NCBI RefSeq assembly: GCF_019399895.1
Contig: NC_091869.1
Span: forward strand, 2,356,001-2,420,000
Reading direction: 5' to 3'
DNA: 64,000 nt
From: Cardiocondyla obscurior
Lineage: Eukaryota > Arthropoda > Insecta > Hymenoptera > Formicidae
Shown here: positions 23,101-35,562 of the stretch, in pieces
Layout of the letters: each line of letters begins with the position of its first letter
Position numbering within the stretch: position 1 is the first letter of the stretch
The notes under the pieces: model-generated
What the model saw: the letters and a program-made list of their open reading frames with translations, nothing else
Database searches by the model: none
Told to the model about the DNA's origin: nothing
Program-made: the position numbers and the translations under genes

Positions 23101-25911
23101 ATGAAACGAATCGGTTTACGAATTATTTCGAAGTCAATAGGGCGAGGGCGTGCGTCCGCACTTGCCGGGTTTTCCGATGCGGAACAAAGGCGACGCGAAA
23201 CGAAGCTCGGTTTAAAACACGATCTCGTTGTAACCTGTAGATTTCTCTCTTAAACGCGAAAGCACTCGCTGAATGCGAGGTGAAAGTTGACTTATTGTGC
23301 GGCGAGCGTGCAAAGTGTCTCGATCGGGTATTTGCCGCGGTATATCTGCCTTATCGTTGAAAATTACTGGCTGCTCTCTACGGGCCGACTCGTTAATCTA
23401 AACTGCTAGTTAATCACGAATTCAGGGGACGCTCGTACGGGTTCATTTGGTGAGAAATGCTTTTACGTGAAAATCATCGTACGAAGAAACGTGGCATTTC
23501 GTAACGTAAGAAATCAATTAATGCTGATCCGCGATATTATCTTTTGAATCTCTATTCTGACACGCGATATGGAATCTCTACCGGAGCATGAAGCTGGAAA
23601 CAAGTGGATTAAATGAATAACGAATGCAAAAAGTGAGCTAACACGACAGAGCTACTATAACTTTAGTTTACATATATGCCGTCTTGACGAATTGAATCTT
23701 TGCGAGTAAGGTAGTTTTAATTGTTAAAAAGAATTTTAAATATTAAATTTATATTGTATACATATATATGTATCACTTTTAATAATGTTCTTTTCACGAA
23801 AGAATTCAACGAGATGAAACAACCGCTTTTAAATTAGTTCGCATTACACAACACGGTGTTATTGAAATAGTTAAAAACAATTTGATTAAAACGATATAAA
23901 TTTTAATTATAAAATTTAAAAACGTTTTATCAGCTTTTAGTTGTAACCTTTTTTTTTATTATTGTTTTAAAATTATGCCAATGCTCATAGATTAACAGAA
24001 AATAAAAAGAAAATTAATATCCATGTAACGTCACCGAAAAAATATAAAAGTTAATTCCTAGAAGTCAATGCACTCATTAGCTTTTAATAGGCGGTGGTAA
24101 TTGCTGTTATTTCGCGCGTAATGGCCACCTCGAAGGCAATTATTATCGTACGTGCGGCGCGCAATAGGGATGCGTAATAGCCGATGAGCATCTTCCAAAG
24201 AAATCGAAAAAAAGAAATTATGTTCGAATCAATTGTTTGATATTCTAAAATATGTCGTTATTAAAATCAACAGTTATCTCAGCGAAGTTAAATTCGATTG
24301 CGTCGTAATTACGCGAAAATCGTTTCGAAGCGAAAATGTTTTATCGCATCGGGAAAAAGAGAAATGGGCTTGTTGTTCCCTGATTTAATTAATTCTCGAT
24401 ACCCGCGTCTAATATAATATCACCCGCGTGATGTGTCATTCGTACACGCATAAAATGCCGCGATATATATGTATTCGGCCATTTCTGGATATGACATCGT
24501 TTGTTCCTTTAATTAACGTGGAGATATAATTCAACGTCGCTGTAAAGTAATTGCAAATGCGTGCGGCCGCAGTTGCAAAAGATTTGCAATACACAACGAT
24601 GGAAAATTACGAAAGATGCGTCCTCTTTCTTTTCCATTGTCGGATACGGTAATCTTATTTGCGGAAGGGCGACCAGCTCTATCGTGCGATGTTCACCCGC
24701 CGGTGAAAAAGATAGCGCAGGTGCTTTGAACCAAGATACCATTTTTTTCCCTTTTTTTTTTATTGTTTTGTTTTTATTATTTTTTTTTTATCAATGTGCG
24801 GCCCTGAATTCCCGGATGCCGTTATTCGAGCAGGCCGTTCGTTCTACTTGCTCTCGTGCTGAGCGAGACTTTGTCAGGCCTTTCTAAAGCGCCGCTCGAG
24901 AGTCCCGGTACTGGTGAAATATTCTCGAAGCATCCACAAATTATCTCGGCAGTATGCGATAAGGTTTTTGCCTCTGTGGGGAAACATTCAGGCTACATGG
25001 CATCTTCGTTCGCTTGTATTTTTTAAATTCCTCTTGAAAGCGCGTCGAAAATAAGCGATGCGTTATGAATTTAATATATCGAATGCGAATCGCTTTCTAA
25101 ACCTTTTTTTTTCGTGTTTATTTTTCTCCTTTGCTTTCGATGACACAATCATATTATTACTTTCACTTCTCTGATCCGTCAGTTTTAAGATCATAAATTT
25201 TGAAGATCGGATCGTTTGAAGTTACTGGTCGCGCGTCACAATGTAAGTTATTTCACGCTTGTTGATGATTTCTGTGAGGAAGACATTTATAAATGCAAAG
25301 GAACTATGAAAAGAGGGAGTTATAAAATTTTAAATTATTAATTTCTAAGACGGGCGCGAATGGAACGAGAGAAATCACGGCGCGAGGCGTCAGTTCTACT
25401 GAAATGCCACGGATCTTTCGTATCGCGATGCAGGAGTGGCAGAAGGAGAATAGGAAAAAGTCAAGGCAGCTGGTTGTAATCACGAAAACTCGCGACGCGG
25501 CACGTACTAGCTGCATAATGGATAAAAACCGAGATGAGAACACAATGGAGAGGCACGTGCACGCGACGTGTGCAGTTGTGCACGGCGATGGTCAATTAAT
25601 TTGCCTTGTGCACTTTTATTCAAGCGGTCCGGGAGGGAAGAAGGAACGCAATACAGCTAATTGCGCCTCTCGCGCCGACGTTTTGCGCTAATTAAACAAT
25701 TACAGTTATCAGTCCGAGCCCTGAAAAGTTTCTTACCGCGAGTGCGAGTCAAGCGGCGCAGACGGTTCTTCGCGAAGAAGCTTCGCGTTTTTCGGACGCA
25801 CTGTTCATTCACTTTTCATCGGTAAAAAAAAAAAAAAAAAAAAAGAATATAAATATATATATAAAAAAAAGGAAGTTGATTACCATTCGATATATTGTGT
25901 TTTGTCCCGTC
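20131..25911. other. Intergenic or intronic, no gene recognised
   Basis: No coding exon is supported. CpG-rich patches at about 20140-20330 and 23080-23250 carry ORFs without domains. The longest open frame (21762-22274, minus strand, 170 codons) is basic and low in information, with no splice context or family resemblance. T and A tracts occur at about 22551-22560, 24749-24790 and 25826-25844. Confidence 0.45.
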
Positions 25912-25972
25912 AACCGGTTTAACGTGTGTGTCGCGATTTTTGCAAACCGGTTGCGTGAGAAGAGAACCGGTC
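25912..25972. promoter_or_regulatory. Cluster of three Grainyhead-like sites
   Basis: AACCGGTT occurs exactly at 25912-25919 and 25945-25952, and AACCGGTC at 25965-25972, so there are three sites in 61 bases. AACCGGTT is the established Grainyhead consensus, used in insect epidermal and neural enhancers. The cluster is seen directly; enhancer activity and target gene are inference. Confidence 0.4.
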
Positions 25973-25987
25973 CCCGCGCGCGGGGAC
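25970..25987. repeat. Perfect 18-bp GC palindrome
   Basis: GTCCCCGCGCGCGGGGAC is its own reverse complement and overlaps the third Grainyhead-like site. Function unknown. Confidence 0.7.
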
Positions 25988-27078
25988 TCACCCGCCGTGA
26001 ATTGTTGACGATAACGGAATCGCACCGACGACGGAATCGACCAAGTGCACGGTAATTATCATAACGCTGGCGCGTAATCAACCTTCTAAATGGAAAGCAA
26101 CGCGCGGGCGATTTCTATCGGCCATGCTCCCTTGAAAGGAGAGCAACCATTGTCAACGCGCTCGCCGATTATTGGCACGGCGGTAATTAACGTTTACGCG
26201 ACGCGATTGCTTTTTTTTTTTTGTTCTTTAAACGCGAGCGGGAAGCCACGGGGATCGAGATTTGCTTCAACCATCGCGTACGTACCTTTGTCAAAGTAAT
26301 TAAGTGCGTGGCATAACTTTTACTGTGCCGCAAAGTGTACAATGCGCGCAATGCGCTTTAATTAGCAGAAATATCTGAATGCATTATTCGTGCGCAAGCC
26401 GGTCGTTAGTTAGATTAGCAGAACTAATCGCTTCTTCCACTGCGTGGCAGGTACACGTATTTATTTTGCTTCCGCATGATCTGCAGCCCCGTTACAAGTT
26501 TTTCCTCGGCACGACCGCACTTTATATTAGCGCATCATTTTTATATGATTTTTCTTTTTATTTCTCGCGCGAGCAATCGTCGTAATTATTTCATGGAGAA
26601 TATAATAAATATATAAATTAACGCAGTTTGACTTAACGTCAAGCCAGTCTTCTGCATTGACTGATGAAAATCAATTAAGTTCCGCTTTTGATTAATATCG
26701 AAGCGTTTTACTTATTAAAAAATAAAAAAATGAATATTATTACGTTATTTCACAATTATTAATTAACGTTTGAGTCGCAGTTTTTGATCGACGGCTTCGA
26801 TCGATATTTTGATAACGCTCCAATTATTCTATCGCGCTCACTAATTACAGTTTCTTTTTTTTTCTAGTTATATATTCACGCATTTTTTTTTTTTTTTATT
26901 AATTCACTTTCACAGGTTTATCCACTGATTTAGAAAAAAAGGTCTAGTTTCTATGTTCGCACAGAGGAAAGTAATATTCTCGTGGTGAAGCGGACACGAT
27001 AGATCCGATAGGTTAATAAGCGGTATCGCTTCGGCCGGGAGTACTCGGAGTACACGGGGATCGTTCAATTGCGTGACG

Positions 27079-27104
27079 CACGTGCACGTGCACTCACGCA
27101 CGTG
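27079..27104. promoter_or_regulatory. Three CACGTG E-boxes in 26 bp
   Basis: CACGTG is present at 27079-27084, 27085-27090 (directly abutting) and 27099-27104, inside a GC-rich patch of about 27040-27370 that also has several CCGG motifs. CACGTG is bound by bHLH-type factors such as CLOCK/CYCLE and MYC/MAX. Regulatory use is inference. Confidence 0.35.
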
Positions 27105-30100
27105 CATTCGCGTTAGCGCGTTTCGACGAGAAGTGCCTGCGGAACGCCGCAAGAATTTTTACGAGCGAGTACACGAGGGCTGCGCTGTCTCGTTTATGAG
27201 TTAGAAGTACGGGAAGTCGTGCATCCCGCGCCGCCACCGAGTATTCGCCCGTGGAACCCGTCGTACCGGTTTCCTCCGGATTCCGGTCGATGCCGGTTCG
27301 ACGGCACCGGGAAAACGTAGAGCGATTGCCACCCTCGAGGGGTCCTCCCGAACCATTTGTCCGATGATTTCACGACGAAAATGACCCGAGTTAATTATAC
27401 TTAGAAATAATTAGAAATATTAAAAAGTCACAGTTGAGGCTGAATTTTTTCTCTCGGCGCGCGATTAATTTATTAATTTATTTTCCGTAAATACATACGT
27501 ATATATTTGTAAGCGCGTATAATTGGATGTATGTATCAGTTGAAGTTGTGCGTTCTTTGTTGTTATATTACCCGTACTTTATATACTGACAGCTACGTTT
27601 AATTTAAACTGCAGTTTTATAAACAGTTCCGGTTAATGCTGCATAAATCAAAGGCAATTACGCGATTTCAAGAACCATTCCGCGAGGACGTGTTACGATC
27701 CCACGGTTGCGCGTGTGGAATCTCGTGCGCCGCATGGCGTTTAGCTCTTTCAAGCGGAATAGATCCGCTCGAGTGCACTTTCTCAGAGGAATTTATTCCA
27801 ACCGATCTATATATGATCTTTAAGCCAGTATATCATATGTGCAATGTAATTCACCGTACACGAATAGGGTGTACTTCGTCTAGATTTTTTGCTATTTTTC
27901 ATAATGCTACGTTACGCAGGATGTCGGGATTGAATATACAACGTTACTTCTTTTTTTCTTTTTTTTCTCTTGAATTATCGAGTTTCTAAGTCCGTTTAAA
28001 GTAGGGTTTTTTTTTTTAAACATTTTTTTATACTTCAAGAATTTTATACTTTTATAGTCGAAATAGTGGAACCTTTCGCGAGATTTTCCCTGAGAAAAAG
28101 ATCTAACGGAGAGCAATCTGTAACAAAAAACTTGCTTCCTGTTACTTTTATGTCTTACGTATACACAAACGCTTACGCAACTATTCATTACTTTTTACTT
28201 CCTCCGGCCTTCACCTACTAAAGTATACGTAATAAATATATACGTAATAAATTCGTAAATGAATAAAAAAAAGAAAAGAAAGGTCGACAATTTTACCAGC
28301 ATAAAATCGATGTCTTTTCTGCTGGCGCGTGAAAGGTATCGCGTACTGAATCGTATAAAAAAATACTTTCTTAGTCCCAGTGTACATACACGTAAGGAAT
28401 CGATGCGTGAGTTCGTTGACGTCAACAGACACGACAGGGTATAATACGCGGTATAATAAATTAACGAGCCCATTATAACACCGGGCCATTGTCTGGGCAG
28501 TTGGTCTTTGTGACCTGTCTAACGACGTGACCCCCGCGTCACACGTGCATTGGCTTCCACACGCAGAGCCCTTTTGCACGATGGAATTCACCATGGATCG
28601 TGAGCAGTCGGGTCACGGCCCCAGGCTGAGGGGGAGAATGTGAGAGCACGTATCTACACATGATCCGCGTGATACTGTCGCGGTGTATAGGCATAAAGCA
28701 TATATGCGACGTATGCATTATCGTGTATGCGTATGGAATTCCTGCAGCAAAGCCGGTAGAGGCCTAGGTGCATCGACTGCGGGTTTAAAAATAAGCTCGA
28801 GGGTTCGTGCTCCGTCTTGCTTCCCTTTTCAAGCCTCCCTCTCGAGCCCCCAGTTTATGTTCTCGGTTTGCATGACTTAAGTGGGAATTAGAAAAAAAAA
28901 AAAAAAAAATATAGGGTTGAAAGGGTCGGAGAGAAAGTTGCTCGACTTGTTGATTTAACGTGATTAATAATCGGCATATATTCGCTTGTAAAATTTTGCT
29001 CGCTAAGCAAATTTTATCACTTTGTGCTTTATAAGCCATTTATTTCTCGAATAGTGCGTATATACGTTTGCGTGTTCGTCGAAGTGAAATCGCCGTGGAA
29101 AGTGACGAAATCGCACGCAAATATCTAAAAATTATGTCTCACGCATGTGCCACATTTATATGTAAAATGTATGCGCTTAAAAAATAGACTTTCACGGTTT
29201 CTTTGGAGTTTTCAAACGTGTCGAAGAAATGCTTAATATTAGTTCTTGTCCGCGAATGCCGACATCTAAAAGACATTTAAAAGCCTTTTTCCCTTGAAAA
29301 TTTTTAAATATTTTTACGTCAGTTTTTTTTTATCATAATAGAGCTGTTTTTAAACTTATGTTCTTTAATGCTTATAAATAGCTAATTAAAAAACGCTGTT
29401 GCGAAGTTTAATTTGGCGGGTAAAGTTTTATTAACCTCGGCAGGATGCGACTGAAATTTCACGAAGCTGAAGTTTGGTCAGCACGGTCGGATTACAACAC
29501 AGCGCAACGAACAATACGTCGCGGTTGTCAAAAGAATTTTCAGTTACATCCGGGTAGCACGGTAGAAGTTTTTAATATCGCATTCAGTGTTAATTGAGCG
29601 ACGAAGTTAACGAGCAAGCGACAACGCTCGTTTAGAAATATTCACGCAAATAATATAATAAAATTAATAAATCTCTTCTATTATGCACCGGCGACAAAAT
29701 GGATTCTGCTCGGTTGAGACATGATTGATTGCTATATAGATTTATTGGAATAACTATTCTCATACTTCCTGGAAAAAGGAAATTACGCCAGACGGCTTTA
29801 ATAACCGATAGGCGTGTAGGAAGAAACCGGTACATGGTTAACGTTAATGCTTCTAGTCGCGGTATATGGGGGCCGCCGCGCATCAAGGGTCACACTTATC
29901 TCATTGAGCCCTATCAAACTCAATTACGGACGCTGTAATTAACGTTCCAGCTAGCTGGCCTACTCGAGGCACGCTGATATGCGCGCGAGAGGGATGTTGT
30001 TATTATCGAAAATCACGCGTGGGAGGGAGAGCTATCAAGCAGACAAGTGGTCGGGATGGGACTCGTGCAAAAAGATTCAAATGCAAATATTATGAGAAAA

Positions 30101-30371
30101 TGCAGCTAATTAACACAGCCGCCAAACAAAGTCTTATAAAATTTCTCTCCCCCTCCTTTTTTATTACTTATCTTATTTTTATGATTTTACGACCTCGACT
30201 CTCGAACGTGACGTCGTGTCTAAAATTGCAAATTGCCGACTTCCTCGTTCTTGCGTTCGACTCTTCAATTCGCTTTACGAATCTATTTGAAACGCTCTAT
30301 TATATACAACACCACTACTCGTGCATCGTGGTTGCACAACCTAACTTCTCTTGGATCGCCACAGCAGGTTG

Positions 30372-30602
30372 ATGATGTACGGCGAGGAGGATGATGATCG
30401 AGGCGATGCCAGGTCTTTCAAAGGAGGGAGAGATCATTGGCAGACTCCAAGAGAGAAAGAGAAAGATAGAGAGAGAGAGCTAGTGGGAGAGTATAGGAGG
30501 TTCAGTCCGCGGCGAACCGCCGCGAAGCGCGGATTCAGTCACTTGACCAGTTCTGGGCGGTTCTGCCTTTGTCCGTCTATCGTTGACTTCGCGAGGCCGT
30601 GA
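30372..30602 (+). CDS. Possible highly charged coding exon (weak)
   Basis: An ATG ORF of 76 codons starts MMYGEEDDDRGDARSF and continues with a Lys/Glu/Arg-rich stretch caused partly by GA-rich low-complexity DNA. The bases just before it (GCCACAGCAG) could be an acceptor, so it might be the first coding exon of a gene extending right. No donor is compelling and no family is recognised. It may be chance. Confidence 0.15.
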   Translation: MMYGEEDDDRGDARSFKGGRDHWQTPREKEKDRERELVGEYRRFSPRRTAAKRGFSHLTSSGRFCLCPSIVDFARP

Positions 30603-31272
30603 TCGATCGTGGTCCATATTCCATCGCTCGAACTGATCTGACGGATGTCGCCGAATTCGTACCGCACCGAGGAGATTTCACCTGATAGGTAAAGTTCTTG
30701 CCGTTCGACTGTCACTTCGCTTTCAGAAGTATCGGCTGACTTTTCATAAAGATTTAGTGGCACATCTTCTACATGCAATCGCTCGAGAACACGTTTCTTT
30801 ATTCACGTCGTACATTCGCGAGGTAAGCCTCTTCGATCCTAATATCAGAGCTAGACACAAAATTGTGCAATCAATAAATAAGTAGAAGAGAGCGGGATTT
30901 TCCGCCGAATAGACCGTTCGACCTTTGAATTCGATTCCGTGTCGGAGATACGTAAATTGGATTTGCAGAGCGGATTGAACAAGCACGGTGACGTACGAGC
31001 GACGACAGATTTGTTTGGCTTTCGATGTTGCACTGATTTTATTTATCGCGATTAATGGAGAAAAGATGGTGCAAGCTTTTTCAAGGGAGACAATGGTGCA
31101 TGTTGCGAGGATATTAATTCCGCTAGTCGATTGCAGTTCGTGTCAATTTTGATTCGGGCGAAGCCCCGACCTTCGACTCTCGATAGTGATTCGCTCCGAG
31201 ATTGGTCGAACGGTTTGATTGACGGAGCGTATCGCAGCAAATTACTTTGGCGCACTTTTTGCAGGTACAATA

Positions 31273-31274
<2 letters not shown>

Positions 31275-31318
<44 letters not shown>
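31275..31318. repeat. (TA)n followed by a T tract
   Basis: A TA dinucleotide run (about 31275-31292) joined to about 26 Ts; a typical unstable simple repeat. Confidence 0.8.
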
Positions 31319-31323
<5 letters not shown>

Positions 31324-34300
31324 TTGTGTCGCGGATGAAATTGCGTCGAGCGAGTGAAATACGCAGCGTGCGGTGTTCTCTCCCGTTGCCGGATGATTTA
31401 GGAATTTTTGAAAAGCGAGGAAGATAGAGAGACGGGATCGAGTCGCCGTGTTTCAAATATTCGCGTCAACGTTTTAATGTTGGACACACGCGATTTATTC
31501 ATTTCCGTTTCACTGGCTTCCTCGTTCTATTATATTTTCAAGTATATCTGTTTGGGAATGTATTGTGCCGAGCAGGTGCTTCGTTATCAAATAGAAACCA
31601 GAGATTGATCGCGCGATAACGCACTTCCGATTTATCGTACTTTCTCGTTTGTTCCGCCTGTAAGCCTTGCAATCGTTATTTAACCGATTGCGGTGATTTC
31701 AGTCGCCGCGGCGAGGTAATACACGGCCGGTTTTCCGTAAATAATCGCTCGAAATAAATCGTACGACAATTACGCGTTGAATAAGCTAAGGGTTCTTTTT
31801 ATTTTATCATTTATGTATAAGTAAAGTGTCAGGTTAGATCGTCGATTTAATTTTTCGATTTTCCTTTTTTTTTCGATTTATAACTTTTTTTTTCTTATTT
31901 TATCTCGTATATTTTCGATCCAAAATTGAATCTCCTAGTTTCGAATCTCCTAGTTGATTATCGTTTTTTCGTCTCTTACTCTGCAGGTCATTAGTCCCGA
32001 GTAAAATCACATTTTTCAAATTTTACAGTGACGCATTAATTTTTTTTGGTCATCTTATACACGCATAATAAAAAAGGGAGTGAAATTTTTATGCGTCGTA
32101 TTATTCCCGTTATCTTTGTATAGCTCCCGATGAATTATGCATCATTGCTCTTACGAGCGTAACTCATCTCGAAGATATGAATGTCGTGTCGTATGAATTA
32201 CTCGCCGTGAAACGATATACGTATATACTGTTAGTCAGCCCGCAGGTAGGGTGAAATGAAACGCTGGATTAACGCGTACCATTGTCTCTATCGTTCGTGA
32301 CACAGCGTTGTTAATCCTACATTAGGAAGCTAACACAATAGCTTTATACTGTAGCTTCCGTACCGTGACGCGGTTCTGTAATTTGGATTATTTAGATTTA
32401 CAATAGAATAACAAATGTAATGCTCCTTGGTTATAGAATAAAAAAAAAGAAAACTAATTAAAATAAATAAATAGAATAAAAAATTGAAAAAAAAAGATAA
32501 AAACAAAGCCGCATTACGCACGATGTGCGTCACGCGGTAAATGTTGCGTGAACCGTGCCGATAGGTTTCAAACGTCGCAACGTTATCGATAAAGAAAGGT
32601 GCAGTAAGTATATACATATACTGGAAGTAACTGAAGGTTACATATGTTTCAGCGTGGAATTTTACACGTTTCTCGCAATCAATGCAGATTGATATTGTTC
32701 TCTACGAAAGAAGACAGGCGGCGAGATTAAGACGCACCTGTCCCAGCTGTAAAAATCGCGCGCCGACGTATAAAACGGGAGGCGTTTTGCTTTTGCCCGT
32801 TTCGAATGTAGTTTTTTTTTTCTTTTCCCGCGTCTTGCATGCGCCGCACGGTAAACTTGGCGACTTGGTAATACTCGTATCAGAGACCGCCATCGTGAGA
32901 ATTAATGCTATTTTAATTATTTATAACATTATTTTACGAAGTTACGCCCTGCGACTTCTCACACGCGGATCTTTTCGCGATGGAATTTTAATTATCTGTC
33001 TCGCTCGTAAACGAACAAGATATTTAATTAATCAGGATTGCATCTCGTGCTAAATTCAACGAACAGATGCGTTTACATTGCATGATTGCGTTTGAGCTGG
33101 CGTGTAACGTTTAGTAGAAAATATTAATAAAGAGACAACTAGATAAGTTTATTCTCCGTAAATTACGCCGCGAGTTTGGTTAATAAGCTTAACTGCAGGC
33201 TCGACTGTGCTGAGCGAGAAATTAAATTACGTCTCTCTTACCGACATGCATCTAGGTCATATGAATTGAGGTCTATTCTCCGCGATTCTCAAGGTGGAAG
33301 TGCCTTCGGTGTTGCACCTTTGCTATTTGAAATCTTTGATCGTGCTTACGTCCCGAAAAGCTCACGCCGAAGTAAAAGTTCTTTCTTACTTTCTTGTTCG
33401 GCAAGCATTTAAACGAAACGGTTTTATCCTGCCACGGTGCGCTGTTTCGTAGAACGTCTCTGCGACTGGTACGCGGTCGCACGCGGCTTAACACACGTTT
33501 GAACGGTAATACGCTCGCGCACCCACACCATCGAGATACTGCCAATTCAAAACTATCGTGTATACTACGCTAACTAGCACACGCGAGCCATGAGAGAGAG
33601 AGCGCAGGCCCCGGGATTGTGTACTCGGAGAATATCGCGGTCCGTAGTGTTTCTCTCGCATGGAACTCCATGTTTCCTCTCTAAATGTTAATCGCACTCC
33701 CTAATCCGCTTCGTGTTGGCTGATAATTAGCCACGGGATTACCGACCTTCCTTGACGTGAGACGACATAAATCAGACGGGGTTTCTCACTTCCCAACGGT
33801 GCTCGCTGCTTATTAAATTATCAGTAAAACACCCCTCGATCTTTAAATACTTTCTTCTGCGCGTTGGAAATTTTGTGTTACAATTGGCAATCTACACGAA
33901 ATTAAAAGACGTAGTAAAATTGAAGTAGGCTAATTAGAATGTTAATTAACAAAAAAAAAAAAACAAAAGAAGTTTACGTGATTCAATTTTATATTTATTT
34001 TATATTAATATATAAATGCGTAGTTATTGGAATATCAATATATACCTCTTTTTCGGTCTCGGAAATAATTTGGAATGTTCCCAATGGTAAAAATAAAATG
34101 TCGCGTCCTTGGATTGTGCTTATCGCGTGGTTCTGACCCACGATCATCGTGGAAAAGAGAGAAAGAGAAACGTATCGTGTGCCCGGCTGTACCACTCGCC
34201 GCCTTCTCGCGCGATCACGATTTAACCGTGACGCAATCCCCCCACGTCCCTTATATAGCCCCCAAGGAAATCATCTTCGTGGGTCCCGCGGTACCGCCTG

Positions 34301-35562
34301 TTACATTGTTAACTGTCTGCCTCGTGAGAACACGTGGAAACGATCCCCGCGATATCCTCGAATATCAAACGAGTCATTAAGTCGTCCTGCGACTGTAAGC
34401 GCAGAAATTATAGCTTCTCCATCAGGTCCCATTGGAATTGCGTAAAGAAACAAGGGAAATAAATTTATGTTGAAGTCGCACACACTTCAATTAGAATTTG
34501 CGCGATGATTTCCAGTGAAAAAAAGGAACGAATTCGTCACCCGACTCTCCGAATTTCAATATTTTAATTGCACTTTAAAAGTTTATAAACTCGAAATATG
34601 ATTAAATATACATTTAAATATTAAATGTATTATTGATATCAAAATCGGAATTTTAATTAGTATTTTATTCATTAGAGATCTCGCGATGAAATTATAACGT
34701 GCTTGCGTTTAATTGGAGCAATATTATTAACGTGTTTACATAGTCACTTGGCAAGTTGCATTAATGATCCGCAACGAGAAGAGAAACTCGCCGAGTTTCT
34801 AATTGTTCTCGGTCTGCAGAAGGGTGTGCAAGTAAATATATTCCTCTTTTAAGTGCATCATCACGTGCACGATACGCCAGGATGACGTAAGGATGTGCGT
34901 GCAACACGATAGCGTTCGTTCCTTTCTATTATCTCAAGTTGTATTGTATTCACAAGCATTAGAGTGGCTGAAAGGTATTAGAGTAGTTGGACGAAACAGT
35001 GTCAGGGGAGATAAACCAGTGAAAATAGCATTCCAGCCTTATGTACATTTGAATTCTGACGCGTGGTATTCCTCTTTTATTCAGTTTGATTTGACTAATA
35101 TATAATTATATTAATTAAGCGCGTATGGTACGAGCGAGAGGATTGCTCGTCAAATTTTTGCACGTAATTTTACGACGCTTGGGCGACGACCGAGGCGAAT
35201 AATAGGCTTATCGACGTGGCCGGGGTGTTAATGAGCTTAAAAAAAAAATTTTTTTTTAGCCACGTTTACATAATCAGGCGGCGTATGCCTGCGTGCAACA
35301 CGCATGTCCACGCTGATGCCCGTTCCTCGACATGCATAGAATTCAGAGAATTGGATTTGTCAGTTATTTATAAAGCATAGGTTTTCTGAGAGGTTTTTGT
35401 GCGGTTTCTGTCATGAGAAAAATTGCTAGGTAGCTTTTGAAGCCACGATCGCGCACACATATGCCGCGAGATTATTATTTCTCTTATGTCTATTTTTAAA
35501 CTATTTAAGGTATCAAATATTGTAGTACACTTGAAGACTACATCCGGCCACAGTGAGGTACC

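Larger units (their letters stand above)
27371..35562. other. Intergenic region upstream of the Rab exchange factor gene
   Basis: No gene is established across about 8 kb. Contents include an A tract at 28890-28909, a GA-rich tract with a charged ORF at 30372-30602, a (TA)n(T)n microsatellite at 31275-31318, and an A/T palindromic run at about 35239-35259. Short ORFs at 32682-33053 and 34075-34445 have no domains. Confidence 0.5.
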
